Shown here piece by piece: positions 20,973-34,050 of a DNA stretch of 64,000 nt. Source of the DNA: Castanopsis chinensis (lineage: Eukaryota > Streptophyta > Magnoliopsida > Fagales > Fagaceae); assembly GCA_032878915.1 (NCBI GenBank), contig JAVQMG010000126.1:32783001-32847000 (forward strand), given 5' to 3'. Position numbers and translations under genes: made by a program. Each line of letters opens with the position of its first letter. Position 1 is the first letter of the stretch. The notes beneath the pieces are model-generated. The model saw nothing but the letters and a program-made list of their open reading frames with translations. It was not told where the DNA came from and searched no databases.

Positions 20973-22994
20973 ATGTCTGAGGTAGTCATTTCCTCGTCTA
21001 GCGATAGTACTGTCAAAGCCATAGACGTGTACGAAGACCCAAGTAGCTTTAGCGGTTCTAGTCATAGTAGCTCTAGGAGTAGTAATAGTAGTAGTGACGG
21101 GAACACCACGGACGAGTATACGTCTGGCGTCCCTGGGGTTCCCTTGGAGGTGTTTCAGGAACAGCTTAGGACAAGAGTCAAGTCTAGTTCTAGGGCTGGC
21201 ACAAGTGCTCCCTCGTCTTCTGCTCAAGACGAGGAGGAGGAGGTAGTTTACACTTGTGCTATAGGGGTTGGTTCTAAGACAGACGAGAAGAAGTTGGACC
21301 TTCTCAAGACGAGGTACCAAATCCCTGATAGATTAAACCCTAGGCTACCCGTCCGTGACGAGTGGTGTTGTCAACCCCGTTTTGGTGTTGGCATTTACGA
21401 GGCTTACCTCCTAGGGGGTTTGAGGTTGCCTCTAAATACCTTCGCCAGGGAGTTGCTTTCTAGGTTAGGTATAGGGATATGCCAACTTAACCCCAATACA
21501 TGGCGTCTAATAGTAGCTATACAAGTTTTGTGGAGGGAGGTGTTTGAGGGGAACCGTCCTCTTTCCGTGGACGAGTTCCTTTACTGCTATAAACCCTCCA
21601 AAATTAACCAGTCCCTTGGCTTTTATCAATTTACAGCCAGAGGGAAAGATTGTAGATTATTAAGTCATTAGTCACGTCAGACAGAAACTGGAAGACGGAG
21701 TTTTTCTTCGTCTCTGGTTTCTGGGCTGGCTGTCCTAATGATACTGCCAAGGATCCATTCCCTCCCTATACAGGGGAGATAGGGAACCTTCGTCCTGAAG
21801 GTATGCATTTCTCATTGTATTTGTTGCACTCGTCTTTAATAATGGTCATCTAACGTGTTTTTGTTTGTTTTGTTTTGAAGGTGTTAGACGACCCCATTTG
21901 GATAGGTTCCATTTGGAACGAGTCCAAAAATCTCGTCTTTACAGCGACAGGACCTTCCATTTTTTGGTTACCTTACGGCGTCTTGCCACCTGGGGTCTAG
22001 GTCCTGACCATTCAGACGAGGCAATTGCCCACGAAGTTACCGTGAGAAGACGTAAGTCTTCCTTTCCCTCATCTTCTTTTTTGTTTTTTTTTTTGTTGTT
22101 GTTTTTTTTTTTTTTTTTTTTTTTTTACTGACGTCTTTACTTGCAGGAATGGCGACGATGAAACAAAATAAAGGCAAGGATGCGATGGACGAGGAGGCTA
22201 GGCCTGGAGTGAAATCCAACCCTCGTCTAGCTTCTGGCGAGAAGAGGAAGAGCCTCTCTCTAGGTGTAGACTTGGGAAACCTCCCAAGTAGGCGCAAGGA
22301 GAAGAAGGCTAGGCACAAGTCGTTCAAGCCTCAAGACGTCCAAGCCAAGGATCAACCTGGCTCTCTCCTCATCCCTCTTAGCCATCCAGTTCAAATTTTG
22401 GATGTTGATCCAGAGCTTCCTTCTCCACCCCTCCCGCCTAGAGTAGTCTCATCCTCGTCTCAACCTTCTCACCAAGTTCCTCACAATCTTCTTGAGGACG
22501 AGGACGAGGACGAGGACTTGGCTTGGGAGAAATTTGAGAAGGTTGTAACAGATGAGGATGTAACGGCATGCTACAACATGTCGTTGAAGGATTTTGAGCG
22601 CTCCGGCGTCCATGACCTTTTCAAGGTATGCAGGTTTTATATGTTTGTCTCGTCTTGCTATTAGCTTATGCATGCATTCTAACAATGCTTTGATCTATGC
22701 AGGCAATGTCTAAGTTCATCCCCGCGTCTAGGCAGGCAACTGAACTAGACAAGATGAGGGTGTTGTTGGAGAGGACGGTCCAAAAGGGAAGGGACGAGTC
22801 CAAGAGGTGGGCAGAGGTAGTAGCTAAGTCCAAGGACGAGGCGGAAAACTTGAAGAATCGCGTCACTGAGTTGGAAGCTGAAGTCCTTGAGAGGGACGCT
22901 CATCTTGATTTCCTTCAAAAGAGGAATGAAGAACTTGATGTCCTTCTGGAGAAAGCTAAAGGAGACGCCGTTGCTGAGTTCAAGGCGTCCAAAG
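20973..22994 (+). pseudogene. antisense ORF copy, frameshifted and truncated
   Basis: Exons equivalent to the 10062 gene lie at 20973-21800, 21881-22051, 22147-22625 and 22703-22994 (cut). Exon 1 lacks one base near 21657 (GATTATT for GATTGATT), giving an early stop at 21671. Exon 3 has two extra codons in the Glu-Asp repeat. Exon 4 is lost after about 97 codons at the recombination junction. Splice sites are conserved. Confidence 0.7.
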
Positions 22995-23438
22995 ATATTT
23001 ATAATCAAAAGTTTTATAAGTCAATTAGCACGTTTTAATATTTTCAAGGTTTAATTGAGATCAGACCAATTCTTTATTCTATACACATTATAAATTTTTT
23101 TTAAATCTATTTATTCTTTTCATATAATTCTATACCTAATAACTTCATAATGCTATATATAAAAGATTCTAAAAAAAAAAAAAATACAAAAACTATAGTT
23201 AAATTTTCGTTTTAAGAGATAATTACAATATGCTGCTAACCCCGCAACTCAAACCCTTCAAATCCATGTCTAATATTACTTTAATAAAACAACTAAAATA
23301 ATGGTTAATCAACATCATGCACTAATATTTAGCGAAAAAAAGGGTGAGACAATTATTGGTGTCATGGTTAAGGATTTTTATTTTACTTTTATAATTACTT
23401 GGTTAAGGTTGAGGTAACATAAAGATGTGAGATCCTTT

Positions 23439-26400
23439 TGTAACACCCTGATCCAATTTTATAGTTAAATTATGTATTTAAGTGGTTAATTATTAATTTA
23501 AGCCACTTTCTTTCTATAATTAATAAAAGAGTATTTAATAAATATATTATTTTATAATGCCTTTGAACAAGAATTGTAAAGATTATAAATGAGTGAATGG
23601 CTAATTGTATTATAAAATATGCTAAGTATGTACAAAACTATATTAAGTGGTTAAGTTATTATATATATAGTTGTTGGGGTTTAATTAAGTTTATAAAGGT
23701 AAGGGTCTATATGCAAAGTTATTTTATTATTTGGGTATTTCTAGAATATAAGCTTATAAAAGCAGTGGAAAGTAAATTTTAAAAAGTTTAAAGATGAGTC
23801 ATCAACCCACTCTTTCCTTTGCAATACACGTGCCCACCTAAGACCTTCTCCCTTATCTTTTCTTTGCTGCACCACTCTTCTTTCTTTGTTCTTGTCATCG
23901 ACACCTCATCTTATTCTTCTTTGACTTTTTAAGACAACTAGAATATCCAAGAAACTCTCTTTCCTCTCATTTCCCATGGGTCCACACAAATCAAAATTCT
24001 CACTTCAACTTTACTCTCTTTACTCTTAAGGAAAGAGCTAGAAGCTCTCTTAAGTCTCTCTTCTCAACCCCATGGGTTCACAACTCAAAAGGAAAATGAA
24101 GCTCCATATAATTTCTTCTTCATACTCTCTCAAAGAAACTAGAAAATCAAAGACTCTCTCAAGCTCTCTACCTCTCATACTTTTGGGTCCAGCCACTAGG
24201 AAAGGGAAATCCTTTCATGCAAGTGTGATTCAACTTCTATTTCCCCTCAAGAACAAGAAACTTGGTAAGGGTTCTAGCTACTCTCATCTTAGAATCCATG
24301 ATTCTTTAAAGCATTTTTAATAATAGTATTTGTGGTTTGTGAAATTAGGAAATCATGAACTTGTAAGTCTATATATATATATATATGGTGTTTTAAGAAG
24401 TTTTGAAACTGTATTGATGGTTAGTTGAAGGTAAATTAGGGTTTTTACTAATTAATGATGGTATAGGATTAAGGAAGTAAGATAAAGTTAGGGTGAGTAC
24501 TGCTGATGTTATTGCTGGGATTTTTGTTGTATTTAATTTACTGTATATAAGTGTTTTCTAACATATCTAATAAGCGTATAAAAATCCCCATATGATAATA
24601 AGACTATTTGCAATCATTTTATAATTTTACAAGAAAATGTTTCAAAGCTGTCACTGAGACAGATTCTGTGTTTACACATAGTAAGTTATGTAATAAATCA
24701 TATACAATGAATTAGGATGCTAGGAGTAGTTTTTATGAATGCTAAGACACATATGGTCTTAATGGAAGTGGTCTCACAGCATTTGGATCAATATAAAAAT
24801 AATAGTTTAATTTCTAAATTGCATGAAATTCTGTCAGGATAGATTTGAGCATGTTGTATTGTATGATTTTTAGTAAATCATGGTTTTATGCTTTGACTCG
24901 GAAATTCATATGGTATTTACTAGACATCCATAGGAGTTGCTCTGTGAATTTGCATGAAGTTTGGATGTAAATTAATAACCCATTTGTATTTTATAAGTGT
25001 GAAGTATATGTTGTTGGAATAAAGCAATGAACTGTAAGGGACATGCCTAACTTTGAGGATTTAATTCTAAAATTAAGGTGAATGATTTGAGCTATAATTT
25101 ATTACGCTTATCATTTGGTATGTCTAGATCATAGCTAAATTTTGTATATCTTGGTTCAAGGTTTGTTACTCAAAGGAGGGGTTTTAAACCATTCTACTGC
25201 TTTTTCATGTTGTTGTCTTGTTTAACGTGTTTTATGTTGCCATATGAGCGTATATGGTTATACGATCATGCTTAAGAGAGTTTATATTTATGCATGCATT
25301 ATTGCCCTAATACTAAAGCACCTTTTGAAATGAAGTTAGCTCTTCTATAGATATGATATAAATGTGGGAGATTCTAGCATTTTACCCTTAATTTTCAAAA
25401 TATTTGGCAATATGCCCTTGTTTCCAAACTATCTAGGTTTATGCCCCTGTTTTGAAACTCGATTTTATTAAAATCGAGTTTCCCTCGATTGCTAGAAAAT
25501 TGAGTATGGGGCAATCAAACTTTAAAATATATATATATATATATATATATTGCATGGAACTCAAGTTTATGGAGCTTGAGTTCCATATCTATAGCGGCGT
25601 TTAGTAATACTTATAGTGGCGTTTTCATGCAATTTTTTTTAAAAGTTTGATCCACCCAAAACCTATAGCGGCGTTCGGTAACATCTATAGCGGCGTTTTC
25701 AATGGAACTTGAGTTCCAAGCAATTTTTTTTTAAAGTTTGATCAGCTCAAAACCTATGGCGACGTTTGGTAACACCCATAGCGACATTTTCATGCAATTT
25801 TTTTTTTTAGTTTGATAAGCCCAAAACCTATAGCGGCGTTCAGTAACACCTATAGCGGCGTTTTCATTGGAACTCGAGTTCCCTGAACTAGATTTCCATG
25901 CAATATTTTTTTTATTTTTTTTATTTTTTTTAAGTTTGATCGGGCATAACTCGATTTTAAACCAATCGAGTTCTTTATTGAAACTCGATTTTGAGGAAAT
26001 CAAGTTTCAAAACAAGAGCATGGACTTAAATAGTTTCAAAACAGGGGCATATTGCCAATTTTTTTTTAAAAAAAAATGAGGGTAAAATACTAGAATCCCC
26101 TATGAATGTGTGAATGTTGGTTTCTCTACGATTTAGTACATCATGTTGTTTGATGAATGTATTTTGTGTTTGTGGGAACCTCGTTGAGGTGGGATTAAGA
26201 TTTCCTTGATTTTAAGAGATAGGTTTTGAGATGAATGTGTAAGTTTATTATAAGGAGTAATTGATAGTAATAAGCTTTGATATTTGGTTTAGGTGTTACT
26301 AGTACCCAAGTCTAAGCTCATTCGACTTTAGGCTTTCGATTCCTCTGCTTTCAGGTAAGGGATAAGTTATATGAGTATTTGGTAAGTCATGAGGTTATTT

Positions 26401-28006
26401 TAAAGTATATTATGCATTAAAAGGTTTTTATTTAGAGATATGGTATATAATCATGTTTCAGACAAAGATACGTTCGTGAGTTCTCGAAACTTTATGTATA
26501 TGATTTAAGCATATTGATGCTGTTACTAATTCCACGAACATGATGTTTAAAGAAAACAAAGGAAATGCTTTTATTATGAAATGTTATGCAAACTATGAAT
26601 TTTAGTATGATGTATAAGTATGAAATGTTTTCGGGTTATGTCCTCTGATGATCTGAACTCTGTTAATAGGGGTTTAATTACTGGCTTTCCATAGAAAATG
26701 CTATTTGATTGGCCATTGTGGTACTGGCTCTGCTGTACCCGTCCTTGTTGGTTATGGCCAACTTGTGGAAGAAGTCAACCTACCCCCATTGTTGAAGATA
26801 TGTATTATGATGTGATCCCGGGCATACTTGGCATTGTGGGGAATGCTGGATGCCTAGCACAATAGTGCAAAAAGCCTCCCAAATAAGTACAAACTTATCA
26901 AATATGGACTAACAAATATGTTATAAATAACTATATTATTTTATTGATCATGAGAGAATGAATTGTTTAAATACATTATGAAAAGTTAAAAGATCTCATA
27001 AAAGGAGTTTATGATGAAAAGAAAAGTTGCTCTTTAAAGATAAAAGCTTCTGAAGTTCTGTTGTGCTTTAAAGATAAAGTTTCTAATGAAAGTTCAAATT
27101 TATGTTAAAAAGTCATCAGATATTTGTTCTTTAAGAAACGTTAAATTTTATGACTATGAAAGTTATAATATTTTATTAGAAGAAGTTTATAAAGAAAAGT
27201 TTTTTTTATTTGTTAAGATGTTTCTAATTTAAGATAAAGTTACCAATATTCTGATTTAAGTCAAAATGATTATTTTGTAATAAGACTATATATATATATA
27301 TATGATTTTAAATAATCAATATTATATTTGGTGATTTTGTAAGAAATAGAAGAAATTCAGCTTGAAAGGTTTTGGTAATATTATCCTGATAAGAAAAAGG
27401 AGAACAATCATTTTCCTATAAAGAACGTATAAGTTATTATTATAAATAGTATAAAATACTATGCATGAAATATGTTCTTCTATTTAAATAATCGTAAAAT
27501 AAAATGATTTGATTTACATGCATTTATATTAAATTCTTATGTATTTTACTTTTACGGAGCTGGGTAGCTCACCCCTTCCACTCTTTCAATTAAGAAGTTT
27601 TTATTTTGGAGCAGAGGGAGCATTAGTCGAGTTTTGGAAGGAGCTGGTATAGTTTTAAAAGCATAGATCCCAAATTAGCAATTTGAAGTTTAGCTTTGTA
27701 GTATGGTATATTTTAGGATCTAATGAAAGTTGGGTACTTTAAAGTATTAAGAGATGTATTATGTGAAATTTAGAACCTTGAGTAGCTGATGGATTATGTT
27801 ATTCTTTGAATATAGTGTAGATAATCTGAATGTCAAGTGAAAATTTATATCATTTAAGTAAAGAAATAAGAATGAAAAGAAAGAGGGAAGCTTTTGTAGA
27901 AGCTTTTGTTAAAATTTAATTTGATTCTTGTTAATATCAGGTTTAAGCTTGATATTAGCATGCTGGTCATGGTCACAAATCCGAGTATCGGATTTGGGTC
28001 GTGAAA
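23439..28006 (+). repeat. giant solo LTR (about 3.8 kb plus a nested MITE)
   Basis: Starts TGTAACACCCTGA and ends GGGTCGTGAAA (GGGTCGTGACA in the sister copy). These ends resemble those of large Del/Tekay-type LTRs. The sister copy has a clean CTTTT duplication on both sides; here the left one reads CCTTT. No gag or pol lies between, so the whole stretch reads as a single LTR. A 735-bp element at 25367-26101 is inserted only in this copy. Small open frames inside are not credible genes. Confidence 0.6.
25367..26101. mobile_element. Mutator-type MITE with GCGGCG subrepeats
   Basis: The ends match over about 20 bp in inverted orientation (GGAGATTCTAGCATTTTACC at left, inverse of GGTAAAATACTAGAATCCCC at right). 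It is flanked by 9-bp near-copies ATAAATGTG and ATGAATGTG. The empty site is at about 49305-49315. Inside are four to five copies of a CCTATAGCGGCGTT-like word and several inverted pairs of the AAACTCGATTTT type. Confidence 0.75.
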
Positions 28007-29229
28007 CTTTTCCTTTAAAAAATTGCCATTTTGAAAATGTAGTAAAAAAAAGAAAAGAAAAATGGTCTGTTAAAAAATTACATGATAATGAACGGTAACC
28101 TTGAGTCTTCAACTATGTAAATAATAAAATTTTTCTCATCACTCCAATAATTTAGTTAAGGCACAAAGTTTATTACCAATAAACAAATCACACACATGCT
28201 TTGGTGGTAATTTAGGTAAGGCATAAAACAGTAAATTGTTGTTGTTTCACACATGTATTACATTTATGCATGCATGCCAAGTGTGTCCCAAAGTTAATAA
28301 AACATTAAAAATTAATAAAATTCTATCATTAAAAAAAATAAAAATTTTCCACAGGTTGTGTTAAAGAGTAGTAGCTCTTTGAAAAAATAAATTTTTTTCA
28401 TGGATTAATTTAAAGACACCAACTGATCCAAGTTGCTGGTGACACTGATTGGTGTGTGAATGAAGTGATTAGCAGTATAGGAGTTGTCTCTGTGACTATG
28501 GAGTGGAGTTATTTGAGAGGGACAAAGTGCTCTCAAATGAGAGGTGGAAATTACGTAAAGATTATTGGGTTTTTGTGATTTGTTTTGCTAGGATTTATAA
28601 TTTTTTTGTAATAATATATTTTTTTTTTACTTAGACCATGTCCAAAGATTTTTTTTTTTTTTTTATTATCTCAATATGTGAATTGTTTTGTAGATTTTCT
28701 TTGTTATTTGGATTTGTAAATTGTCCAAATGTTTAGCTAAATGTTTTTTTTTTTTTTTAATATTCTTGGGACAACTAGACAAGGGATGATTTGATAATTT
28801 TTTTCATTTTTGGTTTCATGGGTTAGCTTGTAAATTGTTTGGGAGAGGGAGGCCAAGTATATTAATTTTAAAGTCAAAAGTATATTACTAGGGAATTTTT
28901 TTTCAAAGGCTGGGGCGGGGGGGCAGGGGGCATGGCTACCCTTAGCCCCAAGGTGGTTTCGTCCCTGATCCTCCCTAGCTAATAATAAATTCTAAAGATT
29001 CTATAGAGGAAAAACAAGCTTAATAGCATTGAGCATAATTTAGCAACTTCTCAAAAAAAAAAAGATGCTTAATTTAGCATATAGAATAGTTGCCATGAAG
29101 GCATAAGCAAGTATGATTAGTGTTGAATTGAAGGAGCCCCATTTAAAATGTTGCAGTTTGAGTCAAAGAACAAAGAACAGAAGGATTAGTGACGATAAAA
29201 TGAACACAAAAGTTAAAGATTAAGGGGTT

Positions 29230-29877
29230 AGAAGAAATGACGACGCACCTAAAATCAGGGTTCTCCACCGATAGAGTAACCTAGTGAGATCACCCCAAAC
29301 TTTGTCAGAGGGAGTCTCCCAGTCATCCCCGGACACAAAAAAGAACTGAGACTTCAAGTATCTGAATGACAAAGGCAGGTCCCGGATGATTAAAGCACCA
29401 GTTCGTAGTACCCATGCTCCTTAGACTGCTTTAAACGGTACTGGTAAACAAGCTCGTCCACCCTAATCATATCCTCGTATGTAGCAACCAGCCATATCTC
29501 CATACAGTTGACCACTAATCTCGACGAATTGGGCATAAGTTGCCTGGGGCAATACCAAAATGTCCTTAGAGTTTCATAATAAATGGATGGACGGGTAATC
29601 TAAGCCTACTTATGAAGGCAGCTTCATAAAAGCACACCTCCCCAGGCGAGAAGTGGCAAGCTCGTTCCTCCTCATGAGGAAGATGAACCCTAACCCTATC
29701 TAAAAATTATAATCTATCCTTAAACCTAGAGAGTGTCTCCCTGTCCAAACCACACACCTCCTCGAAGGCATGAAAAACCCTAACCACTTGAGGAACAGAG
29801 ACAGTAGTGTTCCCCTCCACGAGATTGTCACTCGATGACAACCCAATCTCAAGTTCGCTCGACCTTACCTCAGACAT
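29230..29877 (-). pseudogene. decayed antisense ORF (transposase_28-like)
   Basis: Begins at an ATG (29875-29877) with MSEVRSSELE, similar to the MSEVV start of the 10062 gene. A stop follows after the CGLDRETLSRFKDRL segment at 29707. Further down, the minus strand still shows the family pattern (YEAAFISRL-type, then WLVATYEDMIRVDEL and FFVSGDDW-like segments) in broken frames to about 29260. A related but not identical member of the same family. Confidence 0.5.
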
Positions 29878-30613
29878 TGCCCTTCTCTCACCCACCAAAC
29901 TCTTAAACCAATTGATCGATTGACAGAGCACAAGAAGCAACTCACCCAATGCAACACCTAAACCACTACCCTAAAAAAAGAAATTTCCAACCAAAGGGAG
30001 ATAAGCACGAAAAGTACCTAAAGAGGCCCACAAACATGCAAAAAAGAAGGAAACCGAGGGACAAGCTACCATAACCTTAGGACTATTGACCATGAAAACC
30101 AGAAAATGGAAGGAAAGAGAGGAATCCTAGAAACCCCAAAGCACAAAAAAAAAAAACATACAGACAAGAGAGAAAAGGAAAAAAATCAGAAATTTGTCAT
30201 AATTTATGTTTATACCATAAAAGAGGGAAGGGAAGAAGGGCATACCTTAAAAGGAAAAAAGCAGAGAGCTCAACCACAGAGCACACCGGCTCAGAGAAAA
30301 TCACAGGGAAATTATGGAGAGAGAAACTCAGAGCAATGATTGGGAGTTGGAGAAAGTAAAGGGGAAAGTGAAGAGAAGAGAACTTTAAAAACTATGTACG
30401 AAAACTGAAATTCAGCGAGAAAACCAAGAGTCATACAATTGGGGCATTAATTGCTTCGGTCAAAGCTCGCCACGTGGCCACGATGTATAAGATGCCGCCA
30501 CTACGCATTAAATGTGGAACAGAACCCCAAAAGCCAAGTTTGGTCAGAAAACCTTTCAACTTCCAATGGTCGTCCTAACGCGCCATGACAACCACGAAAC
30601 TCGAGGGGGCAGC

Positions 30614-31112
30614 TGATGGGACTGACGAGACCACTCCTTCGACGAAAAAAAGAAACACCATCATCCACATACAAATCGGCATGGACGAGGACAGGCAAAA
30701 CATTAATAAGATAATTCAATGCCTTAGACAGTTGCTAACTAGCGGTCAAACCGTTGGAGTCTTATGAAGACCTACATTAATAAGCCCTAAGGCATTACAA
30801 GAAGAGCATTAAAACCACAATCAAGACCCCAACGGCTAGAAATCCCAAAGACTATACATACACGTTCATTAGAAACACGAAAGGTACATAATTCCAACCC
30901 AAAGAAATACTTTTACACTTTTCATTTACTCTCAAAGGATTTCTTGATATTAACTTAGACATCAGAGACGTTGTGGCAAGCGCCACACCGGTGTCCATCT
31001 CAAGAAAAGCTTTAGTCCCATTTTGCAAGAGCAATGACACGGTCTTAACATCGTCTAGACGAATACACTCGACTGACGAATAGACTTCATCATTTGTAAA
31101 ATAAGTTTGTAC
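30614..31112 (+). repeat. partial LTR of the second Tat fragment
   Basis: Starts TGATGGGACTGACGAG right after the polypurine tract and runs to the junction with array sequence. The end is missing or hidden. No similarity to the 9052 LTR beyond the first bases. Confidence 0.4.
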
Positions 31113-32064
31113 TTTACTATTTAGTCTACCCTTTTGGGGCATTTACATAAATCTAAGAAAGAAAGTTACTCAAATGTTTTATTTTCAATTTTTTTTATTC
31201 TTTCTTTCAAATTTCTAAGAAAGAAAGAAAAAACAAAGCACACATTTTTGTCTTGCATACTAGTTCAGGGAAAAGGGAAGCCATCAAACAAAATTAGGCC
31301 ACAAAGCTCCCAATTCATAGAGAGAGAAAGGGAGAAAAATTATAGATTCTTGTTGTAATAAATAGAGAGAGAAGAGGTGTATCAATAATCAGAAATAACC
31401 CTAAAGGATAAAGTAACAAGCAAAAGTCGAAGCATGGAGTTTGTATTGTTGTTCATCAACATCATTCTTCTTGGCTAATAACGATTTTATAAAAAAAAAT
31501 TAAAAATAATGACACATTTAATATGGTAACAAGGCTAGTATGAAAAATTTAAGAATACCAAAAAAATGATACAGTTAATTGTGTTTGTTGGCTTAATCTT
31601 CAATATGCTGGCTAGCTTCTTTAAGAGACAATCTCCAGCATGAGGGAAGCTAGCTAGCTTCGCAACATTCTTCTGCCGGATGTGTTCAGGAACCTATCAA
31701 GTATCATGTTCCCCCCCTCCCCCTCCAAAAAATTAACCATCAAAAGGCTGCAACAATAAAAATATTGAAATAATATTAGAGAATCGAATAAGAACAATTG
31801 ATACTAATATGATCCCGCCATGCCTGGCAATAAAACAGTCTCAAAGTCACCATTAAGCCTTTTCATTTTCAGGATATAGGCCTTATATTCTACGGGAACT
31901 TAGTGGTTGAGTGAGTTTTCAAGGTTTAAATTTTTTTGAGGGGTGATCATTTTTATGCATGATGATTTATTATACCATTATACAAAGTTTCCTATGCATC
32001 ACTCAAGTTTGCGACAATCCCTAGAAAATTGAGAACAAAGCACACTATATGATAAAATTGATAG

Positions 32065-32449
32065 AACAAAGTTTGGCAACAAACTTGGCTGTAGACTAAG
32101 GCTACAACTCTACTTAATATATTTTTATTAAATGTGAATTTTGACGAATATGATAGATTACATTTTCTTATTATATCCTACATATTTGCAAAATTTCAAT
32201 AAAATTAAAGATCAATAGCTACATTATTAATTAAATGTTTCAATTTCGAGTTTTTGTAGTATAAAATTATACATAAAAAATAGGTTATTGATCAAATAGT
32301 AAATAAGATCTGATTGGTATGAAATGTGACATGTGTTTTAAAAACATAAAAAACATACAATTCAATAGTTAAAATTTCAAAATATGTAGCTATGTTAATT
32401 TGTTTAGTGAGTTGTAACGCTACAACAAAGTTTATAGCTAAACTTTGTC
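32065..32449. mobile_element. MITE, array family A (copy 3)
   Basis: Left end ACAAAGTTTGGCAACAAACT, right end TTTATAGCTAAACTTTGTCC. Close to 5545-5930. Confidence 0.55.
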
Positions 32450-32599
32450 CAAATCAATAATATATTAAGGTCAAAACACAATAAAAATCCAAATTAGCTT
32501 CTTATTGTAGTCTTATTTGCTCCAAGAGTCCATTTTAATTTTCTTAACTTTTTTGTCAAATGACCTATTTATAATAACTCAATGTGAAAATTGAGATAA

Positions 32600-32601
32600 C
32601 A

Positions 32602-32678
<77 letters not shown>
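32600..32678. repeat. (ATT)n microsatellite
   Basis: About 26 uninterrupted ATT units, against about 9 in the homologous block at 6079-6107. An (AT)n tract follows at 32742-32789. Confidence 0.95.
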
Positions 32679-32805
32679 ATGTTTCCCTAATCTAGAGAAA
32701 GAAGAGACAAAGGATAAAATCAAATATGCTGCAAATTAGACATCTATATATATATATATATATATATATATTATGTATATATATATATAATAATAATAAT
32801 AATAG

Positions 32806-33132
32806 GTAAAGCTAAGAGGAAATATAATTAAATTTCAAATTGAAATTCAATTAGAGTCTAATTTTGCACCACGGGGTTCTATCTAATCTAAGTTTTAAAA
32901 TTTTTGCTCCAAGCGAATTAATTCAATGTAAAAATTGGATTCCAATTAAAGTTTAATTTTGCGACATGTGTCCCATTTGATCTAAGTTTTTTAATTTATG
33001 TACCAAATAAGTTAATTTAGTGTAAAAATAGAGGAGTCCAATATAAGTAAACCATAAAAAGCATAATTTTTGAATTATTTTATATTTATGACTTTTTTTT
33101 GGTTACAACTAAAAACAATTCCAGTTTATAAG

Positions 33133-33170
<38 letters not shown>

Positions 33171-33660
33171 TAAAAAGTAAAACTAAGAGAAAATCTAATT
33201 AGATTTTAAATTGGAATTCAATTAGAGTTTAATTTTGTGTCACGTGTTCCATCTAATCAAATTTTAAAATTTTTGAACCAAGTTAGTTAGTTCAGTATAA
33301 AAATTGGATTTCAATTAGAATTTAATTTTACGACACGTGTTCCATCCAATCGATTTTTTTTTTTTTTTTTGTCAAATAAGTTAATTTAGAGTAGAAAATG
33401 AGGAGTCCAATATAAATAAATCATAAAAAATATAATCATATATCTAACACTATATATAAAATTAGAGGAAGAGAGAATTTAAATAATTTTATATTTATGA
33501 GCCTTTTTTTTATAACTAAAAACAATTCATTTGCACAAAAATTATATATAGATATATATATATATATATACACATTAATAGGTAAAACTTAGAGAAAATC
33601 CAATTAGATTCTACAATTGAAGTTCAATTTTGCGTCATATGTTCTAAATTATTTATTTTT
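32806..33660. repeat. AT-rich tandem repeat, about 390-bp unit
   Basis: Two full units and a partial third, each starting with AGGTAAAACTAAGAGAAAAT-like sequence and holding TTCAATTAGAGTTTAATTTT, a CACGTGTTCC-like word and an (AT)n tract (for example 33137-33166). A partial unit is present at 6194-6282. Confidence 0.65.
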
Positions 33661-34050
33661 AGAGAGAGTTTTATTTTCTAATTTTGGAATCAAATATGGG
33701 GCCATATCACAAATATCCATTTAAGTGAGATATTGTGTATAAAAACAAAAAGTTTAGAATTAATCAACATAAAAATATTAAAAAAAATGGACAATTTACA
33801 TCTTCTATTTAATAACATTCTTACAAGACTTTTTAAACATTAAAAAAAATATAAGAATAATTATCAATAATATTTAAATAATATATGTAAGATTATTATA
33901 TTATTCATCTTAATGTGTATTGTTTAAATATATCCATGCATATGTCTGAAGTTGCAAGAAGTTGCAAGCTTACAAGAAGTTGCGATAATGTCTTGACTAT
34001 GTTATGCTGAATTTTTTTTTTTTTTTTCTTGAGAAAGAAGATAATAAACT

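Larger units (their letters stand above)
19963..22994 (-). mobile_element. duplicated fragment of the Tat element (LTR plus antisense ORF)
   Basis: Matches 9052-12120 closely, from the 3' LTR through most of the antisense ORF. It stops at about 22994 inside exon 4 and joins hAT-like sequence equal to position 8830. No pol or gag is present. It is the tail of the tandem duplication that also copied the 7356 CBF gene. Confidence 0.8.
22995..28967. mobile_element. hAT-like element, left end missing, with nested LTR
   Basis: Homologous to 46914-52154. The right end reads GGTTTCGTCCCTG, the inverse of the left end seen elsewhere. It holds the solo LTR 23439-28006. Outside the LTR no transposase frame is visible, so the element is non-autonomous or decayed. 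Confidence 0.55.
29164..31112 (+). mobile_element. second Tat-type gypsy fragment, opposite orientation
   Basis: Interrupts the continuity of array sequence between 29163 and 31113 (continuous homologue near 52360 and 53266). It carries a decayed antisense ORF on the minus strand, a polypurine tract GAGGGGGCAGC at 30603-30613 and the start of an LTR. The arrangement mirrors the 9052 element, but the sequence is much diverged and the LTR differs. Confidence 0.6.
31113..34014 (+). repeat. U-block variant upstream of CBF copy 4
   Basis: 31113-31745 matches 2650-3290 and 42880-43510; 31745-32890 matches 5228-6283. The rest is AT-rich repeat sequence, then at 33961-34014 the start of the CBF distal promoter, which is cut by the LINE. 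It includes an exon-like relic copy and a family A MITE. No gene is seen. Confidence 0.65.

Noticed and set aside
24072..24320. 82-codon frame in the solo LTR
   Set aside because: The sister LTR copy has stops in the same region, and the pyrimidine-rich context fits an LTR leader.
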